Shown here piece by piece: positions 50,939 through 58,531 of a DNA stretch of 64,000 nucleotides. Under the pieces are notes generated by a model. That model was not told the DNA's origin. It searched no databases and saw only the letters and a list, made by a program, of their open reading frames with translations. The DNA comes from an uncultured Kiritimatiellota bacterium. Its GTDB lineage: Bacteria; Verrucomicrobiota; Kiritimatiellia; RFP12; UBA1067. The DNA is taken from positions 62,001-126,000 of the forward strand of contig CAKTZI010000001.1 of NCBI GenBank assembly GCA_934635385.1, read 5' to 3'. The position numbers were made by a program, and so were the translations under genes. Position 1 is the stretch's first letter. Each line of letters opens with the position of its first letter.

Positions 50939-51811
50939 ATGATCATCTGGAATCCGTGGCATGGCTGCCATAAGGTTAGCGAGGGATGCCAGCATTGCTA
51001 CATGTACTTCCTCGACCGTATGCGCGGCATCGACACCTCGAAGGTGTCCCGCAACGCCAACTTCGACATGCCGTTGAAGCGTGGGCGTGACGGACGCTTC
51101 AAGGTCGCCCCCGGCATGGAGCTGCTGGTCGGGCTATCCACGGATTTCTTCGTTGAGGAGGCGGACGCCTGGCGCGACGAGGCATGGGCGGTGATCCGAA
51201 AGCGCCCCGATGTCGCGTTCCGCATCCTCACCAAGAGGGCTGGGCGCATCCTTGGCCATCTGCCGTCCGATTGGGGCGACGGGTACGAGAACGTCATGCT
51301 TCAGGTCACGACCGAGAACCAGACGCGGGCAGACGAGCGGCTGTCCGTTCTTCTCGACGTCCCCGCCAAGCACAAGGGCTTCATGGCGGCACCGCTCATC
51401 GGTCCGGTCGATGCCGAACGCTACCTCGCCACCGGGCAGTTCGAGCAAGTCCTCTGCGGCGGGGAGAACTACGACGGGGCGCGGCCTTGCCATTACGTAT
51501 GGGCGAAGGGACTGAGCGACCAATGCCGCCGGCACAACGTCACGTTTGACTTCATCGAGACCGGCACGGTGTTCGTCAAGGACGGAAAGGAGTACCGCAT
51601 ACCCGACAAGCGGGTGCAGAGCCGACAGGCGTACCTTTCTGGCTTGAGCTTCCAGGGCAGGATTCCGCAGTACAAACTTCGCCCTGCGGAAGGGTCTCTT
51701 TTTGACGAACCGATTGCTTTGCGGACGGGTGAGTTCCGCGAAACCTGCGCCACTTGCGGCTCGCGCCTCACCTGTAACGGGTGCAGCAACTGCGGAGCCT
51801 GTGAAAGTTGA
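50939..51811 (+). CDS. DUF5131 (phage Gp37/Gp68-like) cysteine-cluster protein
   Basis: This 290-residue protein opens with IIWNPWHGCHKVSEGCQHCYMY: cysteines C10, C17 and C20 in a C-X6-C-X2-C arrangement typical of the DUF5131/Gp37-Gp68 family found in phages and mobile elements. Further blocks fit the family: FRILTKRAGR, PLIGPVD, GGENYDGARP. A second cysteine cluster closes the protein (CATCGSRLTCNGCSNCGAC). The family resembles radical SAM proteins but its reaction is unknown. It often sits in mobile regions, agreeing with the island context. Confidence 0.8.
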   Translation: MIIWNPWHGCHKVSEGCQHCYMYFLDRMRGIDTSKVSRNANFDMPLKRGRDGRFKVAPGMELLVGLSTDFFVEEADAWRDEAWAVIRKRPDVAFRILTKRAGRILGHLPSDWGDGYENVMLQVTTENQTRADERLSVLLDVPAKHKGFMAAPLIGPVDAERYLATGQFEQVLCGGENYDGARPCHYVWAKGLSDQCRRHNVTFDFIETGTVFVKDGKEYRIPDKRVQSRQAYLSGLSFQGRIPQYKLRPAEGSLFDEPIALRTGEFRETCATCGSRLTCNGCSNCGACES

Positions 51812-51860
51812 AATCGGAGGGATTCCAGCCATGCAAGATTGCGACATTTCTCTACTACAC

Positions 51861-51899
51861 ACGACGGCCTTTTTTTGATAATATATCAAATGCCGTCGT
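51861..51899 (+). repeat. Strong nested palindrome at the island's right end
   Basis: ACGACGGC (51861-51868) and GCCGTCGT (51892-51899) form a perfect 8-bp outer stem. Inside it TTGATA and TATCAA pair around ATA. A T-run on one side would support transcription termination; cruciform or binding-site roles are also possible. Confidence 0.75.
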
Positions 51900-52014
51900 T
51901 AAGGGGCGGTTTAGTTATGTATAGAAAAGAGAACAATCAATGAAAACTCGGTGGCTGCGCCACCACTTCAAATACGCATCAGAGCCAATAGAACAAGGCA
52001 TCGGTAAAATATGC

Positions 52015-52020
52015 TATAAT
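52015..52020 (+). promoter_or_regulatory. Extended -10 promoter giving a probable leaderless S2P-protease transcript
   Basis: TGC-TATAAT ends seven bases before ATG 52028. An ATG formed inside the -10 box itself (52019) cannot be on the mRNA, so 52028 is the start. Confidence 0.75.
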
Positions 52021-52027
52021 GTCCGAT

Positions 52028-52765
52028 ATGTTCAGTTCTCGCTATCGTCTCTGTGACCTTTTCGACATACCGATCTACATCAGCACGTCGTTCATCGTGC
52101 TGCTCGTGCTGTTCGTGCTGGACTTCGGCTCGTTCAGCTACGGCCTCTCGATGGCGCTCGTCCTTGCGATCTCCGTGACGGCCCACGAGCTCGCCCATGC
52201 GCTCACGGCGCGCGCGTTCGGCTACCGCACGACCGACATCACGCTCTCGCTGCTCGGCGGGTGCGCGTCGATGATCTCCCTGCCGCGCAAGGCGTCGCAG
52301 GAGTTCCTGACGGCGCTCGCGGGGCCGCTCATGAGCTTTGCGCTCGCGCTGGCGGCGCTGTTCCTCGATTTCTTCGGCTTCCACCTAGGCAACCGCTGGC
52401 TGGGGTTCGTGCTGTCCTACGCCTTCTGGATCAACGTCATGCTCGGCGGCTTCAACCTGCTGCCGGGCTTCCCGATGGACGGCGGACGCATCTTCCGCTC
52501 GGTGATGCGGCTCTTCCTGACGCGCGCGAAGGCGACGCTCGTCGCGATGTGGGTCGGGCGCGGCTTCGCGGTTCTCCTCGGCCTCAAGGGCCTCTGGGCG
52601 GTCTTCAACGGCGGCTCCTTCGGCTTCATCACGTTGCTCATCGCGTGGATGATCTGGAAGGAGGGCTACCGCGAATACCAGCTCGCGCTCGCCGAAGAGG
52701 ACTTCCGCCGCTGGACGCAGGACGACTTCAACGCCCGCGTCTCGCCGCCGCCCTACGCGCGCTGA
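52028..52765 (+). CDS. Site-2 protease family (M50) membrane metalloprotease
   Basis: This 245-residue inner-membrane protein has the zinc motif HELAH at residues 53-57 within a hydrophobic helix and the second motif NLLPGFPMDGGR, whose Asp completes the zinc site. Four to six hydrophobic helices are present and no CBS or PDZ domain follows, so it belongs to the short S2P/Rip-like group. The substrate is unknown; such proteins cleave anti-sigma factors or other membrane proteins. The promoter seven bases upstream fixes the start. Confidence 0.9.
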   Translation: MFSSRYRLCDLFDIPIYISTSFIVLLVLFVLDFGSFSYGLSMALVLAISVTAHELAHALTARAFGYRTTDITLSLLGGCASMISLPRKASQEFLTALAGPLMSFALALAALFLDFFGFHLGNRWLGFVLSYAFWINVMLGGFNLLPGFPMDGGRIFRSVMRLFLTRAKATLVAMWVGRGFAVLLGLKGLWAVFNGGSFGFITLLIAWMIWKEGYREYQLALAEEDFRRWTQDDFNARVSPPPYAR

Positions 52766-52770
52766 AAAGG

Positions 52771-53544
52771 ATGTCCGCCGCAATGAGCCGAGACCCTTTT
52801 GGCGAATTGACCCCGAAGAAGGGGCTGCCTCCGGGACTGAAGCAGCGGTTTCCCGACCGCGTGCTCGTGATGACGACAGATCGCTGCTTCGGGGCCTGTC
52901 CCCACTGCACGCGCAAGTACATTCTCGGCAAGTCGCCCGTCGTCTCGTCCGACGACGACCTGCGGCGGTGCGTCGACTACGTGACGCGGCATCCGAAGGT
53001 GCGCGACGTGCTCCTGTCGGGCGGGGACGTGCTGACGCTCTCTGACGACGCGGTGATGCGCTTTGTCGACGCCTTTGCCGCGTTGCCGCAGGTCGAAGTC
53101 GTCCGCATCTGCACGCGCGCGCCCGTCGCGCATCCCGCGCGCGTGACCGACCGCCTCGCGCGGCGCCTCGTGCGGTCGGGCAAGGTCTGGGCGAACGTGC
53201 ACATCAACACGGCAGCGGAAGCCCGTGTGGCGGCGGCTCCGGCGGCGAAACTCGTGACGCGCGGCGTTCCCGTGTCCTCCCAGACGGTGCTGCTGCGCGG
53301 CGTCAACGACACGCCGCAGAAGATGCTCGCGCTCCTGCGGGCGCTGTCCGCCGCGCGGATTCGTCCCTATTACGTCTTCCAGTGCGATCCGGTCGAGGGG
53401 CTGGTCGAACGCTTCGGCGTACCGCTCGCAAAGGCGAAGGCGATCGAGGCTTACTGCGCCGAGCATATTGGCGGCCTCGCCCTGCCGCGCTTCGTCGCCG
53501 ACTTGCCGGGGTCGCGTCGCAAGACGCCGCTAGACCTCCTGTAA
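52771..53544 (+). CDS. Lysine-2,3-aminomutase-like radical SAM protein
   Basis: This 257-residue protein has the radical SAM motif CFGACPHC (C39, C43, C46; CxxxCxxC) followed by TRKY, and the aminomutase-type blocks VLLSGGDVLTLSDD, VRICTRAP, ANVHINT, RGVPVSSQTVLLRGVND and RPYYVFQCDPVEG. It is shorter than KamA and resembles the EpmB/YjeK branch that makes beta-lysine for EF-P. No epmA or efp is nearby, so either role is open. ATG 52771 abuts AAAAGG; ATG 52783 has better spacing to the same site. Confidence 0.88.
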   Translation: MSAAMSRDPFGELTPKKGLPPGLKQRFPDRVLVMTTDRCFGACPHCTRKYILGKSPVVSSDDDLRRCVDYVTRHPKVRDVLLSGGDVLTLSDDAVMRFVDAFAALPQVEVVRICTRAPVAHPARVTDRLARRLVRSGKVWANVHINTAAEARVAAAPAAKLVTRGVPVSSQTVLLRGVNDTPQKMLALLRALSAARIRPYYVFQCDPVEGLVERFGVPLAKAKAIEAYCAEHIGGLALPRFVADLPGSRRKTPLDLL

Positions 53545-53550
53545 ATATGG

Positions 53551-53556
53551 TATAAT
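53551..53556 (+). promoter_or_regulatory. Extended -10 promoter (TGGTATAAT) for the exosortase operon
   Basis: TGG-TATAAT ends 13 bases before ATG 53570, giving a leader of only about seven bases. Confidence 0.7.
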
Positions 53557-53569
53557 TCACACTCAACTG

Positions 53570-54427
53570 ATGAATGCGAAAGGCTTCCAGTTTCGGCTTG
53601 CGCTCTTCGCGGCATCGTTCCTGGCGATGCTGTGGGGCTATCGCCTGCTGCTGACGAGCCATGCGCCGGGCGTCTTCCTCAGCGTGGAGGAAGACCTCTC
53701 CTACGGCTGGTACGTGCCGCTCTTCTCGCTCTACGTCCTGTGGCGCGAGCGCGCGGCGATCGTCGCCTCGTTCGGCGCGCCGTCCGTCTGGGGGTTGGTT
53801 CTCGCCGTGCCGTCGCTTCTCGTGGGCTACATCGGCGCGCGCGGCCTGCAGGTGCGCTTCGAGATCGTCGGCTTCGTCGGCCTGCTCGTCTCGCTGACGC
53901 TCGCGATCTTCGGCACGAAGACGGCGAAGCGGACGCTGTTCCCGTTTCTCTTCCTCCTCTTCTGCATTCCGCTTCACTCGTTCCTCGACGTCATCACGAT
54001 CCACCTGCGGCTGTTCGCGGTGTCGGTCGCCTATGAGACCCTGCACGGGCTGGGCGTGGACATCCTGCGGCAGGGCACGATGCTCGCGTCCTCGACCGGC
54101 TCGTTCGCGATTGACGTCGCCGCGCCGTGCAGCGGCATGCGCTCGCTCTTCGCGATGATGGCGCTCACGGCGGGCTACGCCTACTTCACGCAGCCGACGT
54201 GGCTCAGGCGGGGGCTCCTGTTCGCGCTGTCGATTCCGCTTGCGATTCTGGGGAACGTCCTGCGCATTTTCACCATCGTCGGCGTTGCGGCGACGTGTTC
54301 GCCCGACTTCGCGACGGGCTTCTACCACGACTATTCGGGGTATGTCGTCTTCCTGTCCGCACTCTTCCTCATGGTCGCCTGCGGCGGTCTCATCACGAAA
54401 GGAGCCGAGCGATGCGCGCGGTCGTGA
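53570..54427 (+). CDS. Exosortase (EpsH family) transpeptidase
   Basis: This 285-residue inner-membrane protein has about eight hydrophobic helices and the three exosortase residues in their motifs: C187 in APCSGMRSL, R232 in GNVLRI and H253 in FYHDYSGY. Exosortases process PEP-CTERM-type proteins and are usually encoded with EPS genes, as here. The exact subfamily is not assigned. ATG 53570 follows the -10 by 13 bases. Its 3' end overlaps the EpsI-like gene by 16 bases. Confidence 0.92.
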   Translation: MNAKGFQFRLALFAASFLAMLWGYRLLLTSHAPGVFLSVEEDLSYGWYVPLFSLYVLWRERAAIVASFGAPSVWGLVLAVPSLLVGYIGARGLQVRFEIVGFVGLLVSLTLAIFGTKTAKRTLFPFLFLLFCIPLHSFLDVITIHLRLFAVSVAYETLHGLGVDILRQGTMLASSTGSFAIDVAAPCSGMRSLFAMMALTAGYAYFTQPTWLRRGLLFALSIPLAILGNVLRIFTIVGVAATCSPDFATGFYHDYSGYVVFLSALFLMVACGGLITKGAERCARS

Positions 54428-54999
54428 TCCCGGTTCTCGCGACGCTGCTCGTCGTTGCCGTGATGGCGTGGCAGGGCATGGGCGTCGATCCCGTCCTCTG
54501 CGAAGCACCGACCGCCCGGCTCGCGGAGATCCCCGGCTACACGTCCGAACCGCTGGAGCCGACGGAGGCCGAGCGCGAGACGCTGCCGGCCGACACGCAG
54601 TTCGACAAGCGGCTCTACACGGCGGCGGACGGCACGTGGTTTCAGGTCTCGCTCGTGATCGGCGGCAAGTCGAAGAGCTCCATCCACCGTCCCGAGCTCT
54701 GCCTGCCGACGCAGGGCTTCCAGATGATGAACCCGCGCAACCTCGACGCCGCCGGCGTCGACTGGCATGCCGTCACGCTCGCGCGCGGCGGCCTGCCGCC
54801 GCTCGGCTTCGCCTACACGTTCTTCAACCAGGACGGCTTCCGCACGTCGTCGCACGTCCGGCGCATCCTCTGCGACGTCCTCGACCGGAGCTTCCGCGCG
54901 CGCATCGACCGCTGGGCGATGGTGACGGTGAACGGCTCGCGGGCGGACGACGCGTCGCTCGCGGCGTTCCTCGCGCACCTGCGGGAGGTCGTGAAGTGA
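54412..54999 (+). CDS. Exosortase-associated EpsI-family protein
   Basis: This 195-residue protein has one N-terminal transmembrane helix (VVIPVLATLLVVAVMAW) and an extracytoplasmic domain. The EpsI signature SSIHRPELCLPTQGF contains the conserved H-x-P-E-x-C-x-P core. EpsI proteins are found next to, or fused with, exosortases; their role is unclear. ATG 54412 follows AAAGGAG. The stop overlaps the GTG of the next gene (GTGA). Confidence 0.88.
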   Translation: MRAVVIPVLATLLVVAVMAWQGMGVDPVLCEAPTARLAEIPGYTSEPLEPTEAERETLPADTQFDKRLYTAADGTWFQVSLVIGGKSKSSIHRPELCLPTQGFQMMNPRNLDAAGVDWHAVTLARGGLPPLGFAYTFFNQDGFRTSSHVRRILCDVLDRSFRARIDRWAMVTVNGSRADDASLAAFLAHLREVVK

Positions 55000-56897
55000 T
55001 CGAGGACGCGCTGCCGTACCTTGCGGCGTTCTTCGCGCCGCTCGTCGTGACGCTGCTCGCGACGCCGGTCGTGCGGGAGCTGAACCGCCGCCTCGGCATG
55101 GTCGACAAGCCCGATCCGCGCCGCATCAACAAGGTGCCGATTCCGCGCGGCGGCGGCGTCGCGCTCGTCTTCGGCGTGTTCGCGCCCTATCTCGCGTTCC
55201 ACCTCGTCACGGGGCGGCCGTGGATTCAGGGGCTCGCCGACTCGCAGGCCTACGCGCTTTCGGCGCTTGCGGTCGCGATCTCGCTCGTCGGGTTCGCGGA
55301 CGACCGCTTCTCCCTGCCGCCGAAGGCGAAGCTCCTGGGGCAGATCGTCGTCGCCGTTCTCGTCTGGGCGTGGGCGGGGCTGGGCTTTCGCATCCTCTGG
55401 CCGGCCCTGCCGGCGGGCGTCGACTGCATGCTCACCGTCTTCTGGATCGTCGGCGCGGTCAACGCGTTCAACCTCATCGACGGCCTCGACGGCCTCGCGT
55501 CGGGACTGGCGCTCATCGCGGTCGTCGGCATGGCCGGCTCGCTCTTCTTCTCGCGCAACCCGCAGGCGACGCTCTTCTACTTCGCGCTTGCGGGCGGGCT
55601 CGTCGGCTTCCTGCGCTACAACTACAATCCGGCGTCCGTCTTCCTCGGCGACGCGGGCTCGATGTTCCTCGGCTTCACGGTCTCGACGCTGCCGCTCGCC
55701 TCGCAGGTGCCGAACTCGTTTCTCGTCTCGGTCGGCGTGCCGCTCCTCGCGATGGGCGTGCCGATCTTCGACACGGCGCTCGCGATCCTGCGCCGCTCGG
55801 TGCGGCACCTGCTCGCGCGGCGGATGCAGGGCGTGGACGCGAAGGCGGGCGAGGTCATGACGGCGGACGCGGATCACCTGCACCACCGCATCCTGCGGTC
55901 GGTCGGCCTCAACCAGCGCAAGGCGGCGTGGATCCTCTACGCCTTCGCCGCGTCCCTCGTCGTGACGGGACTCGTCGCGATGTCGCTCGAATCGCACGCG
56001 GCCGGGTTCTGGCTCGCCGCGCTGGCGGTCGCCTCGGTCGTCATCTTCAAGGACGCGAAGATCGAGCTCTTCGACGCGGGAAGCCTCCTGAACGCCGTCG
56101 CGCACACGCGCGACCGCCCGTCGCGCAAGCGGTTCGCCGTCCTCGCCGTGCCGTTCTACGTCTTCTTCGACGTCTTCGCCCTCGTGGCCGTCTTCTTCCT
56201 CTGCGCATGGGCGCTGCGGATGCCGATCGACCTTCACGCGATCCGCGCGAACCTGCCCGTCCGCGTCGTCTCGACGTTCGCGTTCCTCGTCTTCTTCCGG
56301 ACCTACCGCACGGTCTGGTCGCGTGCGCTCGGCTCGAACTACCTGCGGCTCTTCCTCGCGTGCGCGTTCGGCTCGGTCGCCGGCTCGGTCTTCGTCTACT
56401 ACTGGCCGTCCATCTCGATCTTCCAGCTGAAGGCGATGACGCTCGCCTACGCGGGGGCCTCCTTCCTCGCGCTGCTCGCCCTGCGCGTCTTCCGCAGTCT
56501 CGTGCGCGACCTCTTCTACGCGATCGACTGCTCGCGCCTCCGCAACCGCAAGGACGTCTCGCGCGTCCTCGTCTACGGCGCGGGGCTGCGCTACCGGGCG
56601 TTCCGCCGCGAGCTCGTGCGGACGACGGCGGCGAACGACCGCATGATCGTCGGCATCCTCGACGACAACGTCTACCTGAAGGGCCGCTACATCGGCGGCA
56701 TCCGCGTCTGCGGCACGATCAACGACGCGCCGGAGGTCGTCAACGCGCTCAACGCCGATGCCGTCGTGGTCGCCTGCCAGGTCACGGACGAGTGGATGAA
56801 GGTTGTCCGCGAAATTCTGAGGCCGACGGGCGTGAAGCTGACGCTCTTCACGTTCGCGGAAAAGACGCTGGATGGGTGTTCGGTCAAGGATGATTGA
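54996..56897 (+). CDS. WecA/TagO-like polyprenyl-phosphate glycosyl-1-phosphate transferase with C-terminal nucleotide-binding domain
   Basis: The first ~330 residues form a WecA-type membrane enzyme: VDKPDPRRINKVPIPRGGG, GFADDRFSLPPKAKLLGQ, NAFNLIDGLDGLASG with the catalytic Asp pair, FLGDAGSMFLG and ADADHLHHRILRSVG. It would transfer a sugar phosphate from UDP-sugar to undecaprenyl phosphate at the inner membrane. The remaining ~300 residues have four more membrane helices, then a Rossmann segment (VLVYGAGLRYRAFRREL, GILDDNVYLKGRYIGGI) like the N-terminal half of CapD/FlaA1-type proteins. GTG 54996 overlaps the EpsI stop, making a three-gene exosortase operon. Confidence 0.88.
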   Translation: MIEDALPYLAAFFAPLVVTLLATPVVRELNRRLGMVDKPDPRRINKVPIPRGGGVALVFGVFAPYLAFHLVTGRPWIQGLADSQAYALSALAVAISLVGFADDRFSLPPKAKLLGQIVVAVLVWAWAGLGFRILWPALPAGVDCMLTVFWIVGAVNAFNLIDGLDGLASGLALIAVVGMAGSLFFSRNPQATLFYFALAGGLVGFLRYNYNPASVFLGDAGSMFLGFTVSTLPLASQVPNSFLVSVGVPLLAMGVPIFDTALAILRRSVRHLLARRMQGVDAKAGEVMTADADHLHHRILRSVGLNQRKAAWILYAFAASLVVTGLVAMSLESHAAGFWLAALAVASVVIFKDAKIELFDAGSLLNAVAHTRDRPSRKRFAVLAVPFYVFFDVFALVAVFFLCAWALRMPIDLHAIRANLPVRVVSTFAFLVFFRTYRTVWSRALGSNYLRLFLACAFGSVAGSVFVYYWPSISIFQLKAMTLAYAGASFLALLALRVFRSLVRDLFYAIDCSRLRNRKDVSRVLVYGAGLRYRAFRRELVRTTAANDRMIVGILDDNVYLKGRYIGGIRVCGTINDAPEVVNALNADAVVVACQVTDEWMKVVREILRPTGVKLTLFTFAEKTLDGCSVKDD

Positions 56898-56921
56898 GGT
56901 CTTGCCCCGTCCCCAAATATT

Positions 56922-58379
56922 TTACGCCTCCACTTCCTCCAGTCGCACGAGGTCGCGCCCCCGGAACTCGTAGCAGAGAAAATGCACCGGGGTGCCGGCG
57001 GCAAGCGAGGCGAGGTTCGGGTCCGCCGCGTACGCCTTCAGCTGCGCCAGGGCCTCCTCGTGCTTCGCCGCGACCTCGGCGTCCGTGGCGTCCGCCTTCA
57101 CGTGCTTCAGCTCGACGACGTAACTGTGGTTCGGCGTCGCCGGCCCCGCATTCCGGTCGGGGAAAAGCACGTAGTCGGAGAAGCCGCACGGATGCGCGAA
57201 CTCGGGACGAACCATGTAGCTGCCGTTCATCGTCAGGTAGGCGCGAATGTAGCCGTTGATGCGCGCTTCGCCGCCGATGCCGTCGCGGACGGAACCCGAA
57301 ACGCGATACTTCTCGGCGAGGTAGGCGAAAAACGGGCGCCACTCGCCGTCGCGCGCGAGGCCACGGAAGAGGCGGGAGAACTCCGCCAGGTCAACCGGGT
57401 CGGCGTCTTTCCCGTAGACGCCGCGCATGTACTCGAAGATCTGGCGGCGGACGCACTCGTTCGGGACGCGGTAGAACGTCTCGTTGAAGTCGATGCGCCC
57501 CATCGTGACGATGCCGTAATAGTAGTAGAGCGACTTGAAGTTCTTCTCGTCGCAGACCGACTCGATCGGAAACGACTCGACGAGCGAAAACGTCGTCTCG
57601 CCCGCGTCCGCCAGCTCTTCCGTCAGCGGCAGGACGCCGTCGAACGTCTCGGCGTGGCGCTGCGCGGCAAGGATCATGTTCAGCTTGTTCCAGTCGCTGC
57701 GGATGTTGCCGTCGATGAGGTTGCGCGGCGGCGCCCCTGTCGCGACGAGCTTCCCGAGGTAGTAGAGCGCCATGTCGCAGTTGTAGAGAGACTCCTTCCC
57801 GACGCACGCTTCCGAAAAGCAGTAGCTGTCATACCAGGCCTTGACCGTGCTGAGGTGCGGCGCGGCGTCACCCGCATATTTGCCAACGCCCTGGAAATCC
57901 ACAAAGAGCTGCTGCGTCTCGTCCGCCGTGAAGCCGACCATCGCATGGAACTCCTCCTCCAGCGAGATGTTCGTCGCGATGTTGAAGCCGCTCGTCAGGT
58001 CGTCCATCGTCACGGGCGAGACGCCCGTCATGAAGATGCGGTCGCACGTCGCCTTGAACTGCTTGAACCAGCCCCGGTAGAAGCCCGTGCTGTGCGTGAT
58101 CTCCTTGTAGGGGACCTTCCCCGCCGTCGAGACGATCTCGTTCGTGAAGTTGTCGTATTCGTCGACGATGACGTAGAGGCCATAGCCGAGGTGCTTCAGG
58201 AGCGGAACAACCGCGTCATACTTGACGCCGGCGTTCGGTAGCGCAATGAGCTCATCGACATTGGCGATCTTGGAGAGGATATCCCGGTGCCCGTCAATCA
58301 GGTTGCGAAGCATCCGCCGACAGGCGCGTGAAATGTCGCATCGAGTTCTAGGGGGGGACAGGTTCTGCAACCCTACCAC
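56922..58379 (-). pseudogene. 5'-truncated copy of the AAA-ATPase-like/PDDEXK gene
   Basis: This 485-residue frame is closely similar to the intact gene at 58532-60277 from VIVDEYDNFTNEIVSTAGKV to the C-terminal VHFLCYEFRGRDLVRLEEV. It lacks about the first 125 residues, including the RRFGKSLL Walker A region. Similarity is lost near 58345, where a GGGGGGGACAGG tract and short repeats begin, so the first ~30 residues of the open frame are not native. The nuclease part (PF08011-like, VELKHVKAD) remains open. It may be inactive as an ATPase; the nuclease region could still be made. Confidence 0.75.
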
Positions 58380-58490
58380 TCAAACCCTACCATTGGGGTC
58401 TGACACTTTTGCGGCCGACACTTTTGCGGCCCCAAACGAATCTTCGAGCCGGAGATTGAATAGTCGCGGCGCGCCACGGCCGCCGCCATG
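58345..58490. repeat. Mini-repeat patchwork at the break point of the truncated copy
   Basis: This stretch holds GGGGGGGACAGG, two ACCCTACCA units, GGGGTCTGACAC, and two adjacent copies of GACACTTTTGCGGCC (58402-58416 and 58417-58431). At 58433-58480 comes a 48-bp near-copy (one mismatch) of 60995-61042 from the AlbA_2/HATPase gene. The rest of 58481-58531 shows nothing. Confidence 0.85.
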
Positions 58491-58531
58491 AGCGCATTAG
58501 GCCATGCCAACGCATTCGCCATTGCGCCGTT

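Larger units (their letters stand above)
30693..52014. other. Probable accessory (defence and surface) island
   Basis: Between the tRNA terminator and the promoter of the S2P gene the genes change in character: fewer GC-ending codons, AT-richer spacers, restriction-modification, a polymerase-like fusion and giant surface proteins. Housekeeping genes with strong GC3 bias resume at 52028. No integrase or transposase is visible, and I found no second copy of the tRNA-Phe 3' end, so mobility is inferred from content only. Confidence 0.45.

Noticed and set aside
52887..52899. GGGGCCTGTCCCC in the radical SAM gene as another mini-repeat copy
   Set aside because: It encodes part of the essential CxxxCxxC motif (GACP) in the expected place, so chance resemblance to the thiM unit is more likely.
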